DNA from: Microbacteriaceae bacterium UBA1487
Lineage (GTDB): Bacteria; Actinomycetota; Actinomycetes; Actinomycetales; Microbacteriaceae
Reading direction: 5' to 3'
Length of the DNA: 35,521 nucleotides
Assembly (NCBI GenBank): GCA_002325245.1
Contig: DCRR01000017.1
Span: forward strand, 26,473-61,993
Program-made: the position numbers and the translations under genes
In this document: positions 1 to 7,542 of the stretch, one piece after another
Position numbering within the stretch: position 1 is the first letter of the stretch
How the letters are laid out: each line of letters begins with the position of its first letter
The notes under the pieces: generated by a model
Databases searched by the model: none
What the model was told of the DNA's origin: nothing
Seen by the model: the letters and a program-made list of their open reading frames with translations, nothing else

Positions 1-20
1 CTTTTGGCACCGCTGGCGGG
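1..20. repeat. Truncated right end of a palindromic intergenic element
   Basis: The first bases match the right arm of the palindromic elements at 1036-1105, 5962-6028 and 19801-19861 (a run of T, then a GGCACCGCT core, then GCGGG). The left arm lies outside the window. One base differs from the other right arms (GCTGGCG instead of GCTCGCG). A separate perfect 8-bp hairpin follows at 21-28/34-41 (CCTGTGGA / TCCACAGG). Confidence 0.55.
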
Positions 21-90
21 CCTGTGGAGAGCGTCCACAGGACGCCGCGTGCACGACGCGCGCGGTGCGTGCGTTCGCGAGCATGGAGGC

Positions 91-993
91 ATGCGCCGCA
101 GCGAGCTTCCGTCTGAGCTGCTGCTTGCCCCCGCCCGCACGGCGGAGGCCCTCGCGGCGGGCGTCTCGCCGGGGCGTCTGCGCTGTGCGGACATCGCGCA
201 TCCTTTCCATGGCGTCGTGGTGGCGGGGGAAGCGCCGAGAGAGCTGCTCGAGCGGTGCCACGCGTACGCGGCGCGGCTCGCGCCGGGTCAGTTCTTCTCG
301 CATCGCACCGCCCTGCGGCTGTTCGGCGCGCCGCTCCCGACTCGAAGCCGCGGGGAGCCGCTTGACGTCGGCGTGCTCGACCCGCGCACCCCGCCACGAG
401 CCCGTGGGGTGCGCGGGCACCGGCTCTCGGAGGTCGACCTCCGCCTTATGGACGGGCTTCCCGTGCTCGCCCCCTCCGATGCGTGGTGCTACGCCGCATC
501 GTCGCTCGGGCGCCGCGACGCGGTCGCGGTCGGCGATTTTCTCGTATCGCGCCGACGCAGCAGTCCGCGCATCGCGCCGTGGTGCACGCCCGCCGACCTG
601 GCGTCGGCGGCTGCGCGCCACGCCGGCAAGCGAGGAGCCCAGACCGTCGGCTGGGCGCTGCCCCGCGTGCGCGTCGGGGTCGACTCCCGGCCCGAGACCC
701 ACCTGCGGCTCCTGCTTGTCGCGGCGCGCCTGCCGGGGCCGGTGATCGGGCTCGAGATCGCGGATGCCGAGGGCACGATGCACCCCGACCTCGCCTACCC
801 GCGCGAACGGATCGCCTTCGAATACGAGGGCGACGTGCACCGCACCGATCGCGCGACGTGGATGCGCGATCTGACCCGCCGCGAGCGCATGGAGGCGGCG
901 GGATGGCGCGTGATCCGCGTGACCGCGGCGGACGTCTTTGCGCATCCGGATGCCCTCGTTGCCCGAGTGCGCCGCATCCTCGCCTCCCGCTGA
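91..993 (+). CDS. DUF559 / Vsr-like nuclease-domain protein
   Basis: A protein of about 300 residues with a C-terminal DUF559 domain, related to very-short-patch-repair (PD-(D/E)XK) endonucleases. The nuclease-like signature is visible in order: an SRPETHLR helix, MHPDLAYP supplying the Asp, AFEYEGDVH supplying the Glu pair, and an AGWRVIRVT strand. The N-terminal half resembles the substrate-recognition region of AbiEi-like actinobacterial proteins; no function is proven for this group. I chose ATG 91, whose product begins MRRSELP. The frame is open back to a TTG at 4, and GGAGG at 85-89 lies too close to ATG 91 to act as a standard binding site, so the start is uncertain. It stands where rimP usually precedes nusA, but a palindromic element separates it from nusA, so it is probably not part of that operon. 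Confidence 0.75.
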   Translation: MRRSELPSELLLAPARTAEALAAGVSPGRLRCADIAHPFHGVVVAGEAPRELLERCHAYAARLAPGQFFSHRTALRLFGAPLPTRSRGEPLDVGVLDPRTPPRARGVRGHRLSEVDLRLMDGLPVLAPSDAWCYAASSLGRRDAVAVGDFLVSRRRSSPRIAPWCTPADLASAAARHAGKRGAQTVGWALPRVRVGVDSRPETHLRLLLVAARLPGPVIGLEIADAEGTMHPDLAYPRERIAFEYEGDVHRTDRATWMRDLTRRERMEAAGWRVIRVTAADVFAHPDALVARVRRILASR

Positions 994-1035
994 CCCGCCA
1001 ACTCGCCCCCTCGCCTCCTCGCCCGCGCGCCAGCA

Positions 1036-1105
1036 CCCCCGCGAGCGGTGCCAAACGTGCGGTTTCGCGACCGCAGACCCCACGTTTCGCACCGCTCACG
1101 GGGGA
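1036..1105 (-). repeat. Palindromic intergenic element, copy 1
   Basis: An interrupted palindrome of about 65 bases with arms GCGAGCGGTGC(C)AAACGTG and CACGTTT(C)GCACCGCTC around an asymmetric centre. Its reverse complement aligns almost base for base with copy 2 at 5962-6028, including the centre, so the element has a direction and this copy is on the minus strand. It lies between the stop of the DUF559 gene and the nusA promoter and could act as a terminator or REP-like element. No transposase is nearby. Confidence 0.8.
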
Positions 1106-1171
1106 GTAGGGGCCGGGGGAGGCGCCCGCAGCGGGATTCCCGGGGCGGGTGCCGAGTCCGCTGTGCTCGGT

Positions 1172-1187
1172 TAGACTGCATCGATGC
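1172..1187 (+). promoter_or_regulatory. Probable nusA promoter with a palindrome at the start site
   Basis: TAGACT at 1172-1177 is the same -10 hexamer used in front of several other genes here. The perfect 10-bp palindrome GCATCGATGC (1178-1187) follows directly and covers the expected transcription start near 1184. No good -35 is visible. The leader to the nusA start would be about 47 bases. Confidence 0.5.
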
Positions 1188-1230
1188 GGCCGAGGGTAGG
1201 CCGCGCACAATCTGAATAGCGGAGGCCTAG

Positions 1231-2211
1231 ATGGACATCGACCTCGGAATGCTGCGGCTCATGGAGCGCGAGCGAGAGATTCCGTTTGAAGAACTGGTCG
1301 GGATCATCGAGCAGGCCATCCTGATCGCGTATCTCAAGCACACCGACCAGGGCCCCGAGGTGGGCGCGCGCGTCGAACTCGACCGCAAGACCGGCCACAT
1401 CACGGTGTACGTCCCCGAACTCGATGAGGACGGCCAGGTCGTCGGCGAGGCGATCGACAACCCCGCCGACTTCGGACGCGTCTCCGCCTTCGCCGCCAAG
1501 CAGGTCATCTCGCAGCGTCTGCGCGACATCGGCGACGACAAGGTGCTCGGCGAGTTCAAGGGCCGCGAAGGCGACATTGTCGCGGGCGTGATCCAGCAGG
1601 GCCCCAACCCGCGGATGATCCACGTCGACCTCGGCGCGGTCGAGGCGATCCTGCCGCCCGAAGAGCAGGTGCCGGGTGAGGACTACGCGCACGGTTCGCG
1701 CATCCGCGTCTACGTCACCAGTGTCAGCAAGGGCCCGAAGGGCCCGGCGATCACGGTCAGCCGTACCCACCCGGGTCTCGTGCGCAAGCTCTTCGCGCTC
1801 GAGGTGCCCGAGATCGCGAGCGGCATCGTCGAGATCGCCAGCCTCGCCCGCGAGGCCGGACACCGCAGCAAGATCGCGGTGCGCGCCCTCGAGCCGGGGA
1901 TCAACGCCAAGGGCGCGTGCATCGGAGAGCTGGGGCAGCGCGTCCGCGCCGTCACCGCCGAGCTCGGCAACGAGAAGATCGACATCGTCGACTACTCGGA
2001 TGACCTGGCCACCTTCGTGGCGAGCGCCCTCAGCCCGGCGAAGGTGACCAGCGCGTTCGTCGTCGACGAATCGCTCAAGGCGGTACGCGCTCTCGTGCCC
2101 GATTACCAGCTCTCACTTGCGATCGGCAAGGAAGGTCAGAACGCGCGACTCGCCGCCAAATTGACGGGTGCGCGCATCGACATCCAGCCTGATTCGGTGA
2201 TGGAGTCCTGA
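1231..2211 (+). CDS. nusA: Transcription termination/antitermination factor NusA
   Basis: NusA binds RNA polymerase and nascent RNA and modulates pausing, termination and antitermination. At 326 residues this is the short actinobacterial form, without the C-terminal acidic repeats of the E. coli protein. The order is an N-terminal RNA-polymerase-binding domain (about 1-105), an S1 domain (about 110-180), a first KH domain (NAKGACIGELGQRVRAV, about 225-250) and a second KH domain (IGKEGQNARLAAKLTG, near 300). ATG 1231 is preceded by GGAGG at 1221-1225. It is followed after 11 bases by ylxR, then infB and rbfA, the conserved operon order. rimP, the usual first gene, is not directly upstream. 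Confidence 0.97.
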   Translation: MDIDLGMLRLMEREREIPFEELVGIIEQAILIAYLKHTDQGPEVGARVELDRKTGHITVYVPELDEDGQVVGEAIDNPADFGRVSAFAAKQVISQRLRDIGDDKVLGEFKGREGDIVAGVIQQGPNPRMIHVDLGAVEAILPPEEQVPGEDYAHGSRIRVYVTSVSKGPKGPAITVSRTHPGLVRKLFALEVPEIASGIVEIASLAREAGHRSKIAVRALEPGINAKGACIGELGQRVRAVTAELGNEKIDIVDYSDDLATFVASALSPAKVTSAFVVDESLKAVRALVPDYQLSLAIGKEGQNARLAAKLTGARIDIQPDSVMES

Positions 2212-2222
2212 GCCGGGGTAGG

Positions 2223-2501
2223 ATGGAGGCCGTCAGAACCTGCCTGGGTTGCCGACAGTGCGCTCCCCGCTCCTCGTTATTGAGGGTGGTGGCGCGCGAC
2301 GGACGGGTCGTCGCGGATGCGGCGGCACGACTTCCGGGCCGGGGCGCCTGGGTGCATGACAGCCCCGAGTGCATTGACACCGCGATCCGGCGCCGCGCCT
2401 TCGGGCGAGCGCTGCGGGTCGCAACTGGACTCGATCCCTCGAGTCTGACCACAGTGGAATCCGGTGCGAATGACCGCCCCGGAATCGAACGGACTGAATA
2501 G
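2223..2501 (+). CDS. ylxR: YlxR (DUF448) RNA-binding protein
   Basis: A small basic protein of 92 residues in the YlxR/DUF448 family, nearly always encoded between nusA and infB. It shows the signature RTCLGCR near the N-terminus, then LLRVVA, and the PGRGAWVH loop near residue 40. Family structures suggest nucleic-acid binding, and some members have been reported to act as transcription regulators or RNase P partners. It starts 11 bases after nusA with no clear ribosome binding site, so translational coupling to nusA is likely. The last 15 or so residues are polar and probably disordered. Confidence 0.95.
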   Translation: MEAVRTCLGCRQCAPRSSLLRVVARDGRVVADAAARLPGRGAWVHDSPECIDTAIRRRAFGRALRVATGLDPSSLTTVESGANDRPGIERTE

Positions 2502-2606
2502 GCCGAAAAGCACATGGACAAGTAATGAGCAACTCGAAATGAGTTCCCTCACCCTTTGATGTCCGCTCCTGCCTGGAGTGGACCCAGACAGGAGAATTGT
2601 GGCTAA
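2502..2606 (+). promoter_or_regulatory. infB leader: chained mini-ORFs and a hairpin over the binding site
   Basis: The 97 bases between ylxR and infB are AT-richer than the surroundings. They hold four tiny ORFs joined end to start: MDK (2514-2525), MSNSK (2525-2542), MSSLTL (2539-2559) and MSAPAWSGPRQENCG (2559-2606). Each junction is a stop/start overlap (TAATG, ATGA, TGATG), and the last ORF stops 8 bases inside infB. A hairpin TCCTGcCTGG (2567-2576) / CCAGaCAGGA (2584-2593) with a 7-base loop pairs the infB binding site, and a 5-bp hairpin AACTC/GAGTT lies at 2531-2545. The bases are seen; regulation by ribosome passage is inference. Confidence 0.5.
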
Positions 2607-5289
2607 CCCCCGCGTGCACGAGATCGCGAACGAACTCGGCATCGACAGCAAGATCGCTCTCGCGAAACTCACCGAAATGGGCGAGTTCGTCAAAAGCGCC
2701 TCATCCTCGATCGCTCCGCCGGTCGCTCGACGCCTGAAGAAGGCGCTTGAAGAAGACGGCGTCGCCAAGCCCGCCGCGGCCCCCGCGCCGAAGCCGGCCG
2801 CCAAGCCCGCGCCGAAGCCCGGCCCGAAGCCGGCTCCCGCCGCGCCCGAGGTCAAGGCCCCCGAGCCCGAGCAGCCCGCAGCGACTCCCGCGCCCGCCGC
2901 GGAGAAGCCCGCGCCCGAGCAGCCGGCCGCCAAGCCGTCGGGCGATGCCCCGACCCCGGGCCCGCGCCCCGGCACTCCGCGTCCGGGCAACAACCCGTAT
3001 TCCAGCTCGCAGGGCATGGCCCGTCCCGGCGCCCCGCGTCCGGGCAACAACCCGTTCTCGAGCTCGCAGGGAATGCCGCGTCCCGGCGGTGCCGGAGGCG
3101 CCATCCCGCGTCCCGCGGCTCCGCGTCCCGGCGCACCCCGCCCGGGCGCCCCGCGCCCCGGTGCACCCCGTCCGGGCGCTCCGCGTCCCGGTGGCGGCGC
3201 CCCGTTCCAGCAGCGTCCCGGCGGCGGTGGCCGTCCCGGCGGCGCTGGCGGCGGATTCCAGCGTCCCGGTGGCGGTCCCGGCGGGTTCGCCGGTCGTCCC
3301 GGTGGTGGTGGCGGTCGCGGTCGTGGACCCGGCGGCGGCACCGCGGGTGCCTTCGGTCGCGGTGGCGGCAAGAGCAAGGCCCGCAAGTCGAAGCGGACGA
3401 AGCGCGCCGAATTCGAGATGCGGGAGGCGCCGACGCTCGGCGGCGTCGCGATCCCTCGCGGCGACGGCAGCAAGGTCATCCGCCTGCGCCGCGGCGCATC
3501 CATCAGCGACCTCGCCGACAAGCTGGAGACGCTGACCAAGTACAGCGTTCAGCCGGGCGCGCTCGTCACGGCGCTGTTCCACCTCGGTGAGATGGCGACG
3601 GCGACCGAGTCGCTCGACGAGGCCACCTTCCAGATCCTCGGTGAGGAGCTGGGCTACAAGATCCAGATCGTCAGCCCCGAGGACGAGGACAAGGAGCTCC
3701 TCGCCGCCTTCGATCTCGACCTCGAGCAGGAGCTCGAAGACGAGTCGGACGATGAACTCGAGATCCGGCCCCCGGTCGTCACCGTCATGGGTCACGTCGA
3801 CCACGGTAAGACCAAGCTGCTCGACGCGATCCGCGAGGCGAACGTCGTCGCGGGCGAGGCGGGTGGCATCACGCAGCACATCGGTGCGTACCAGGTCTGG
3901 ACCGAGCACGAGGGCAACGAGCGCGCCATCACCTTCATCGACACCCCGGGTCACGAGGCGTTCACCGCCATGCGTGCTCGTGGTGCGCAGGTGACCGACA
4001 TCGCGATCCTCGTGGTCGCCGCCGACGACGGCATCATGCCGCAGACGGTGGAAGCCTTGAACCACGCGCAGGCGGCCAACGTGCCGATCGTCGTCGCGGT
4101 CAACAAGGTCGACAAGGAGGGCGCCAACCCGTCGAAGGTGCGCCAGCAGCTCACCGAGTTCGGCCTGGTCGCCGAAGAGTTCGGTGGCGACACCCTCTTC
4201 GTCGACGTCAGCGCGCTCCAGCAGAAGGGCATCAACGAGCTCCTCGATGCCGTGCTGCTGACCGCGGATGCCGGACTCGACCTGCGTGCGAACCCCAACA
4301 AGGACGCGCGCGGTGTCGCGATCGAAGCGAAGCTCGACAAGGGCCGCGGTGCCGTCGCGACGGTGCTCATCCAGTCCGGAACGCTGCGCGTCGGCGACGC
4401 GATCGTCGCCGGTACGGCCTACGGCCGCGTCCGGGCGATGCACGACGAGAACGGCGACCCGGTGGAGGAGGCCTACCCGGCCCGTCCGGTGCAGGTGCAG
4501 GGTCTGTCGACCGTGCCCCGCGCCGGCGACACCTTCCTCGTCACCGAGGAGGACCGCACCGCCCGTCAGATCGCCGAGAAGCGTGAAGCGGCCGAGCGCA
4601 ACGCCCTGCTGGCGAAGGCCCGCAAGCGCATCTCGCTCGAGGACTTCACCAAGGCGCTCGAGGACGGCAAGGTCGAGAGCCTCAACCTCATCATCAAGGG
4701 TGACGTCTCCGGTGCCGTCGAGGCACTCGAGGAGGCGCTGCTCAAGATCGAGGTCGACGACAGTGTCCAGCTGCGCATCCTGCACCGCGGTGTCGGTGCG
4801 GTCACGGAGTCGGACATCGACCTGGCGACGATCGACAACGCGATCGTCATCGGGTTCAACGTGCGTCCCGACGTCAAGGCGCGCGAGCGCGCCGCCCGCG
4901 AGGGAATCGATGTGCGGTTCTACTCGGTCATCTACGCGGCGCTCGACGACATCGAGGGCTCGCTCAAGGGCATGCTCAAGCCGGAGTTCGAAGAGGTCCA
5001 GTCGGGTGTCGCGGAGATCCGCGAGATCTTCCGCTCCTCCAAGGCCGGCAACATCGCCGGTGTCATCGTCCGCTCCGGCACGATCACGCGCAACGCCAAG
5101 GCGCGCGTCATCCGTGACGGCGTCGTGGTCGGCGACAACCTGCAGATCGACTCGCTGCGTCGCTTCAAGGACGACGTCACCGAGGTGCGCACGGACTTCG
5201 AGGCCGGTATCGGTCTCGGCAAGTTCAACGACATCCAGATCGGCGACGAGATCGAGACGATCGAGATGAAGGAAAAGGTCCGGGCGTAA
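2599..5289 (+). CDS. infB: Translation initiation factor IF-2
   Basis: IF-2 is the GTPase that places initiator tRNA on the 30S subunit and drives subunit joining. It has 896 residues from GTG 2599 (VANPRVHEIANELG), preceded by AGGAG at 2590-2594. In order: an N-terminal IF2_N domain (about 3-40), an Ala/Pro/Lys stretch (about 50-125), a disordered region rich in PRPG repeats and Gly (about 125-255), a basic linker (KSKARKSKRTKR), a second IF2_N domain (about 295-345), then the GTPase with GHVDHGKT near 398, DTPGH near 448 and NKVD near 502, followed by domains II-IV. The low-complexity N-terminus is typical of actinobacterial IF-2. A GTG at 2578 in the same frame is a less likely start because the binding site lies downstream of it. 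Confidence 0.97.
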   Translation: MANPRVHEIANELGIDSKIALAKLTEMGEFVKSASSSIAPPVARRLKKALEEDGVAKPAAAPAPKPAAKPAPKPGPKPAPAAPEVKAPEPEQPAATPAPAAEKPAPEQPAAKPSGDAPTPGPRPGTPRPGNNPYSSSQGMARPGAPRPGNNPFSSSQGMPRPGGAGGAIPRPAAPRPGAPRPGAPRPGAPRPGAPRPGGGAPFQQRPGGGGRPGGAGGGFQRPGGGPGGFAGRPGGGGGRGRGPGGGTAGAFGRGGGKSKARKSKRTKRAEFEMREAPTLGGVAIPRGDGSKVIRLRRGASISDLADKLETLTKYSVQPGALVTALFHLGEMATATESLDEATFQILGEELGYKIQIVSPEDEDKELLAAFDLDLEQELEDESDDELEIRPPVVTVMGHVDHGKTKLLDAIREANVVAGEAGGITQHIGAYQVWTEHEGNERAITFIDTPGHEAFTAMRARGAQVTDIAILVVAADDGIMPQTVEALNHAQAANVPIVVAVNKVDKEGANPSKVRQQLTEFGLVAEEFGGDTLFVDVSALQQKGINELLDAVLLTADAGLDLRANPNKDARGVAIEAKLDKGRGAVATVLIQSGTLRVGDAIVAGTAYGRVRAMHDENGDPVEEAYPARPVQVQGLSTVPRAGDTFLVTEEDRTARQIAEKREAAERNALLAKARKRISLEDFTKALEDGKVESLNLIIKGDVSGAVEALEEALLKIEVDDSVQLRILHRGVGAVTESDIDLATIDNAIVIGFNVRPDVKARERAAREGIDVRFYSVIYAALDDIEGSLKGMLKPEFEEVQSGVAEIREIFRSSKAGNIAGVIVRSGTITRNAKARVIRDGVVVGDNLQIDSLRRFKDDVTEVRTDFEAGIGLGKFNDIQIGDEIETIEMKEKVRA

Positions 5290-5411
5290 AGCTTGGGTGC
5301 CGGATGCGGCCGGGGCATTCCTCCGAGCCGCATCCGGCGACCACCCCTTCGAGGTGGTCGCTGCCAGGCCCAACCAGCGGCTCGGTGAAATACCCCGACC
5401 GCTCCCAAGCT
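5290..5411 (+). other. Cloverleaf-like structured spacer between infB and rbfA
   Basis: An 8-bp outer stem AGCTTGGG (5290-5297) / CCCAAGCT (5404-5411) encloses three hairpins: a perfect 12-bp stem 5299-5310/5327-5338 (GCCGGATGCGGC / GCCGCATCCGGC), a perfect 7-bp stem 5339-5345/5353-5359 (GACCACC / GGTGGTC), and an imperfect stem 5376-5385/5395-5403. It begins one base after the infB stop codon and ends 34 bases before rbfA. It could be an RNA processing or attenuation site, or a conserved structured RNA. I do not recognise a family. Confidence 0.55.
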
Positions 5412-5445
5412 GACGGCCGGTGAAGTGGAAGCAGGAGAGGGAGAG

Positions 5446-5886
5446 ATGGCTGCGGGAGATCGCGCCGCCAAGATGGCGGATCGCATCAAGGAGATCATCG
5501 CGCGTCGGCTCGAGAAGGGGCTGCGTGATCCGCGTCTCGGCTTCGTGACGATCACGGATGTGCGCGTCACGGGCGACCTGCAGCACGCGAGCGTGTTCTT
5601 CACCGTGTATGGCAGCGACGAGGAGCGCGCCGACTCGTGGGCGGCGCTCAAGTCGGCCACCGGCATGCTGCGCAGCGAGGTCGGCAAGAACATCACGGCG
5701 CGGCTGACGCCGAGCCTGGAGTTCATTCCGGACGCCCTTCCCGAGAACGCGGCGGCGCTCGACTCGCTGCTGAAGACGGCGCACGAGCGCGACGAGGTCG
5801 CGCGACAGTCGTCGGTCGGGGCGAGCTACGCCGGCGAGGAAGACCCGTACGTCAAGCCGCGCGAGCTCGACGACGACGAGGACTGA
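5446..5886 (+). CDS. rbfA: 30S ribosome-binding factor A
   Basis: RbfA is a KH-fold assembly factor for the 30S subunit, acting in late 16S rRNA maturation. It has 146 residues from ATG 5446 (MAAGDRAAKMADRIKEI), chosen because AGGAG at 5433-5437 lies 8 bases upstream; an in-frame ATG at 5425 has no binding site. Family features include the RMADRIKEII-like N-terminal helix, LRDPRLGFVTITDVRVTGDL, the strand ASVFFTVYG, and LTPSLEFIPD near residue 95. The acidic tail (ELDDDED) is common in actinobacteria. It closes the nusA operon, 156 bases after infB. Confidence 0.96.
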   Translation: MAAGDRAAKMADRIKEIIARRLEKGLRDPRLGFVTITDVRVTGDLQHASVFFTVYGSDEERADSWAALKSATGMLRSEVGKNITARLTPSLEFIPDALPENAAALDSLLKTAHERDEVARQSSVGASYAGEEDPYVKPRELDDDED

Positions 5887-5961
5887 GCCGCACGCGCGCA
5901 CGCGCCTGCCCGCCCTGCCCCTCCGCGAGCGGCGTGCCTTGCCCTCGCTACTCCCCGGTTA

Positions 5962-6028
5962 GCCGCGAGCGGTGCGAAACGTGGGGTGTGCGGCTCGCGG
6001 ATCGCACGTTTGGCACCGCTCGCGGGGA
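5962..6028 (+). repeat. Palindromic intergenic element, copy 2
   Basis: Same family as 1036-1105, in the opposite orientation. Arms GAGCGGTGCGAAACGTG and CACGTTTGGCACCGCTC surround a centre reading GGGTGTGCGG...CGGATCG. It lies in the 222-base gap between the convergent rbfA and RNB ribonuclease genes, where a two-way terminator would be expected. The rest of that gap (5887-5961 and 6029-6108) is GC-rich sequence with no feature I can support. Confidence 0.8.
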
Positions 6029-6108
6029 GGTGGCGGGCGCGCGGGTTCGAGGAGCGCGGGGGAGCGCGGGCGCGGCGCGCGGGCGCGTGGGGGAGCGCCG
6101 AGCGCGGG

Positions 6109-7536
6109 TCAGGCGCGGGTGAACTCGAGGGTGCCGGTGGCGACATCGGCGCGGGTCAGGCGCACGCGGAGCGACTCGCCGGGCTCGACGTCTCCCGCGA
6201 ACTCGGCCTCGACGTCGGGGTCGGCGAGCTGGATGCGCGCGCCCGAGCCGTTGGCTCGCACGACGACCGCGTCGAACTCCTCGCCGACGCGCGGGGTCAG
6301 CACGGCCGCTTCCACCAGGTCGAGGGTGAGCCGGTCCAGGCGTCCGGCGGCGCTCGCGGCGCGCCCCATGATTCCGGACAGCTCCGGCAGAGCCTCCAGC
6401 ACCCAGGCAGGCGGGCGCTCGCCCCGCACGAGCGCCTCGCAGACGAGTAGCGAGAACCGGTCGACGAGACGGCGCAGCGGCGCGGTGACGTGCGTGTACG
6501 GCGCGGCGATCGCGGCCTGGATGCTTTCCTCTGGCTCGGTGCCGTCGAACGCCGTGTAGCTCGCGCCGCGGAACAGCGCCGAGGCCGCGTGCAGGATCGC
6601 CAGGTCGCGTGGCTGCTCGCCGTCGAGCTCGCGCAGGTAGTCGCCGTAGGCCCGCTCGGCGAGCCACGGCCGCCCGAGCGCGCGGGTCTGGCGGCGGAAG
6701 TGCTCGACCGACTCCTCGTCGGCGGGCGGCATGGTGCGCAGGATCCCCACGCCGCCGTCAAGCATGATCTGCGCCGCTGCCATGCCGGTCATGAGCGAGA
6801 GCTGGGCGTTGGCGCGCTCGATCGCGTGCAGGGCGCGGCGCTCGAGCGTGTAGCGCTCGCCGTCGTGGGCGACCAGGATCTCCGGCGTCGACAGGCTCGC
6901 CCCGCCGCGCTCGGCTTCGAGCGCGAGCCGCAGCTCGCCGAGTTCGAGCAGCAGACGCAGCGTCTCGATCGACTCGCCCGCTCCGGCCGCGAGCTCCGCA
7001 TCCGCCTGCTCGTAGGAGAGCTGACGGCGGCTGCGCACCCGCGCCCGCTCGAGCGAGGTCTCGACGACCTCGCCGCGGGCGTCGAGGCGGAACGTCCACA
7101 CGAAGGCGCCGCGCACCTCGTTCGGCAGCAGCGAGGCGGCGTGCTCGCTGATGGCGACCGGATGCAGGGGGATGCGTCCGTCGGCCGCGTAGATCGTCAC
7201 CCCGCGTTCGCGCGCCGTGCGGTCGATCGCGCCGCCGGGCGTCACGAAGGCGGGCAGGTCGGCAATCGCGTAGTGCACGACGAGCCCCTCGGCGCCGCGT
7301 TCCAGCGCAAGTGCTTGGTCGAGGTCGGTCGAGCCCTCCGGGTCGATGGTGAGGAACGGGATGCCGGTGCGGTCGGTCTTCGGCAGCGGCGTCTTCTCGG
7401 CGGCAGCCTCCGCCTCGGCGAGAGCCTCGGGCGAGAACTCGCGCTCGAGTCCGAGGGTGTCGGGCAGCGCCGCGAGCGCACTGACCAGTTCGGCCTCAGC
7501 GGTGGCACGGGCTAGGCGAAGCGGATGAACGGGCAC
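6109..7536 (-). CDS. RNB-domain ribonuclease (RNase II/R family)
   Basis: A 475-residue 3'-to-5' exoribonuclease-like protein. The catalytic segment reads IDPEGSTDLDQAL near residue 67, where RNase II and RNase R have D-x5-D-x-D-D. The first three Asp are kept, but the fourth is Gln, a change I associate with a short actinobacterial branch. RNB motifs continue with HYAIADLPAFV, IYAADGRIPLHP and YTHVTAPLRRLVDR, and the last 70 residues look like an S1/OB domain. It lacks the N-terminal cold-shock domains of E. coli RNase II. GTG 7536 lies 6 bases after a TAGGGT -10 box, so its mRNA should be leaderless. That -10 includes the stop codon of mutY upstream. Confidence 0.88.
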   Translation of the reverse strand: MPVHPLRLARATAEAELVSALAALPDTLGLEREFSPEALAEAEAAAEKTPLPKTDRTGIPFLTIDPEGSTDLDQALALERGAEGLVVHYAIADLPAFVTPGGAIDRTARERGVTIYAADGRIPLHPVAISEHAASLLPNEVRGAFVWTFRLDARGEVVETSLERARVRSRRQLSYEQADAELAAGAGESIETLRLLLELGELRLALEAERGGASLSTPEILVAHDGERYTLERRALHAIERANAQLSLMTGMAAAQIMLDGGVGILRTMPPADEESVEHFRRQTRALGRPWLAERAYGDYLRELDGEQPRDLAILHAASALFRGASYTAFDGTEPEESIQAAIAAPYTHVTAPLRRLVDRFSLLVCEALVRGERPPAWVLEALPELSGIMGRAASAAGRLDRLTLDLVEAAVLTPRVGEEFDAVVVRANGSGARIQLADPDVEAEFAGDVEPGESLRVRLTRADVATGTLEFTRA

Positions 7537-7542
7537 GGCTCC

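Noticed and set aside
4..90. TTG 4 as start of the DUF559 gene
   Set aside because: It lies in the truncated palindromic element and adds residues without family resemblance. The true start remains uncertain.
2578..2598. GTG 2578 as infB start
   Set aside because: The AGGAG binding site lies downstream of it, and IF2_N homology begins right after GTG 2599.
2955..3360. PRPG-repeat region of infB as an inserted tandem repeat
   Set aside because: Low-complexity Pro/Arg/Gly linkers are normal in actinobacterial IF-2.
2701..5901. Long open frame on the minus strand opposite infB and rbfA
   Set aside because: It crosses two certain genes and a structured spacer, has no domain I recognise, and reads as repetitive Asp/Arg/Leu/Gly typical of antisense GC-rich frames.
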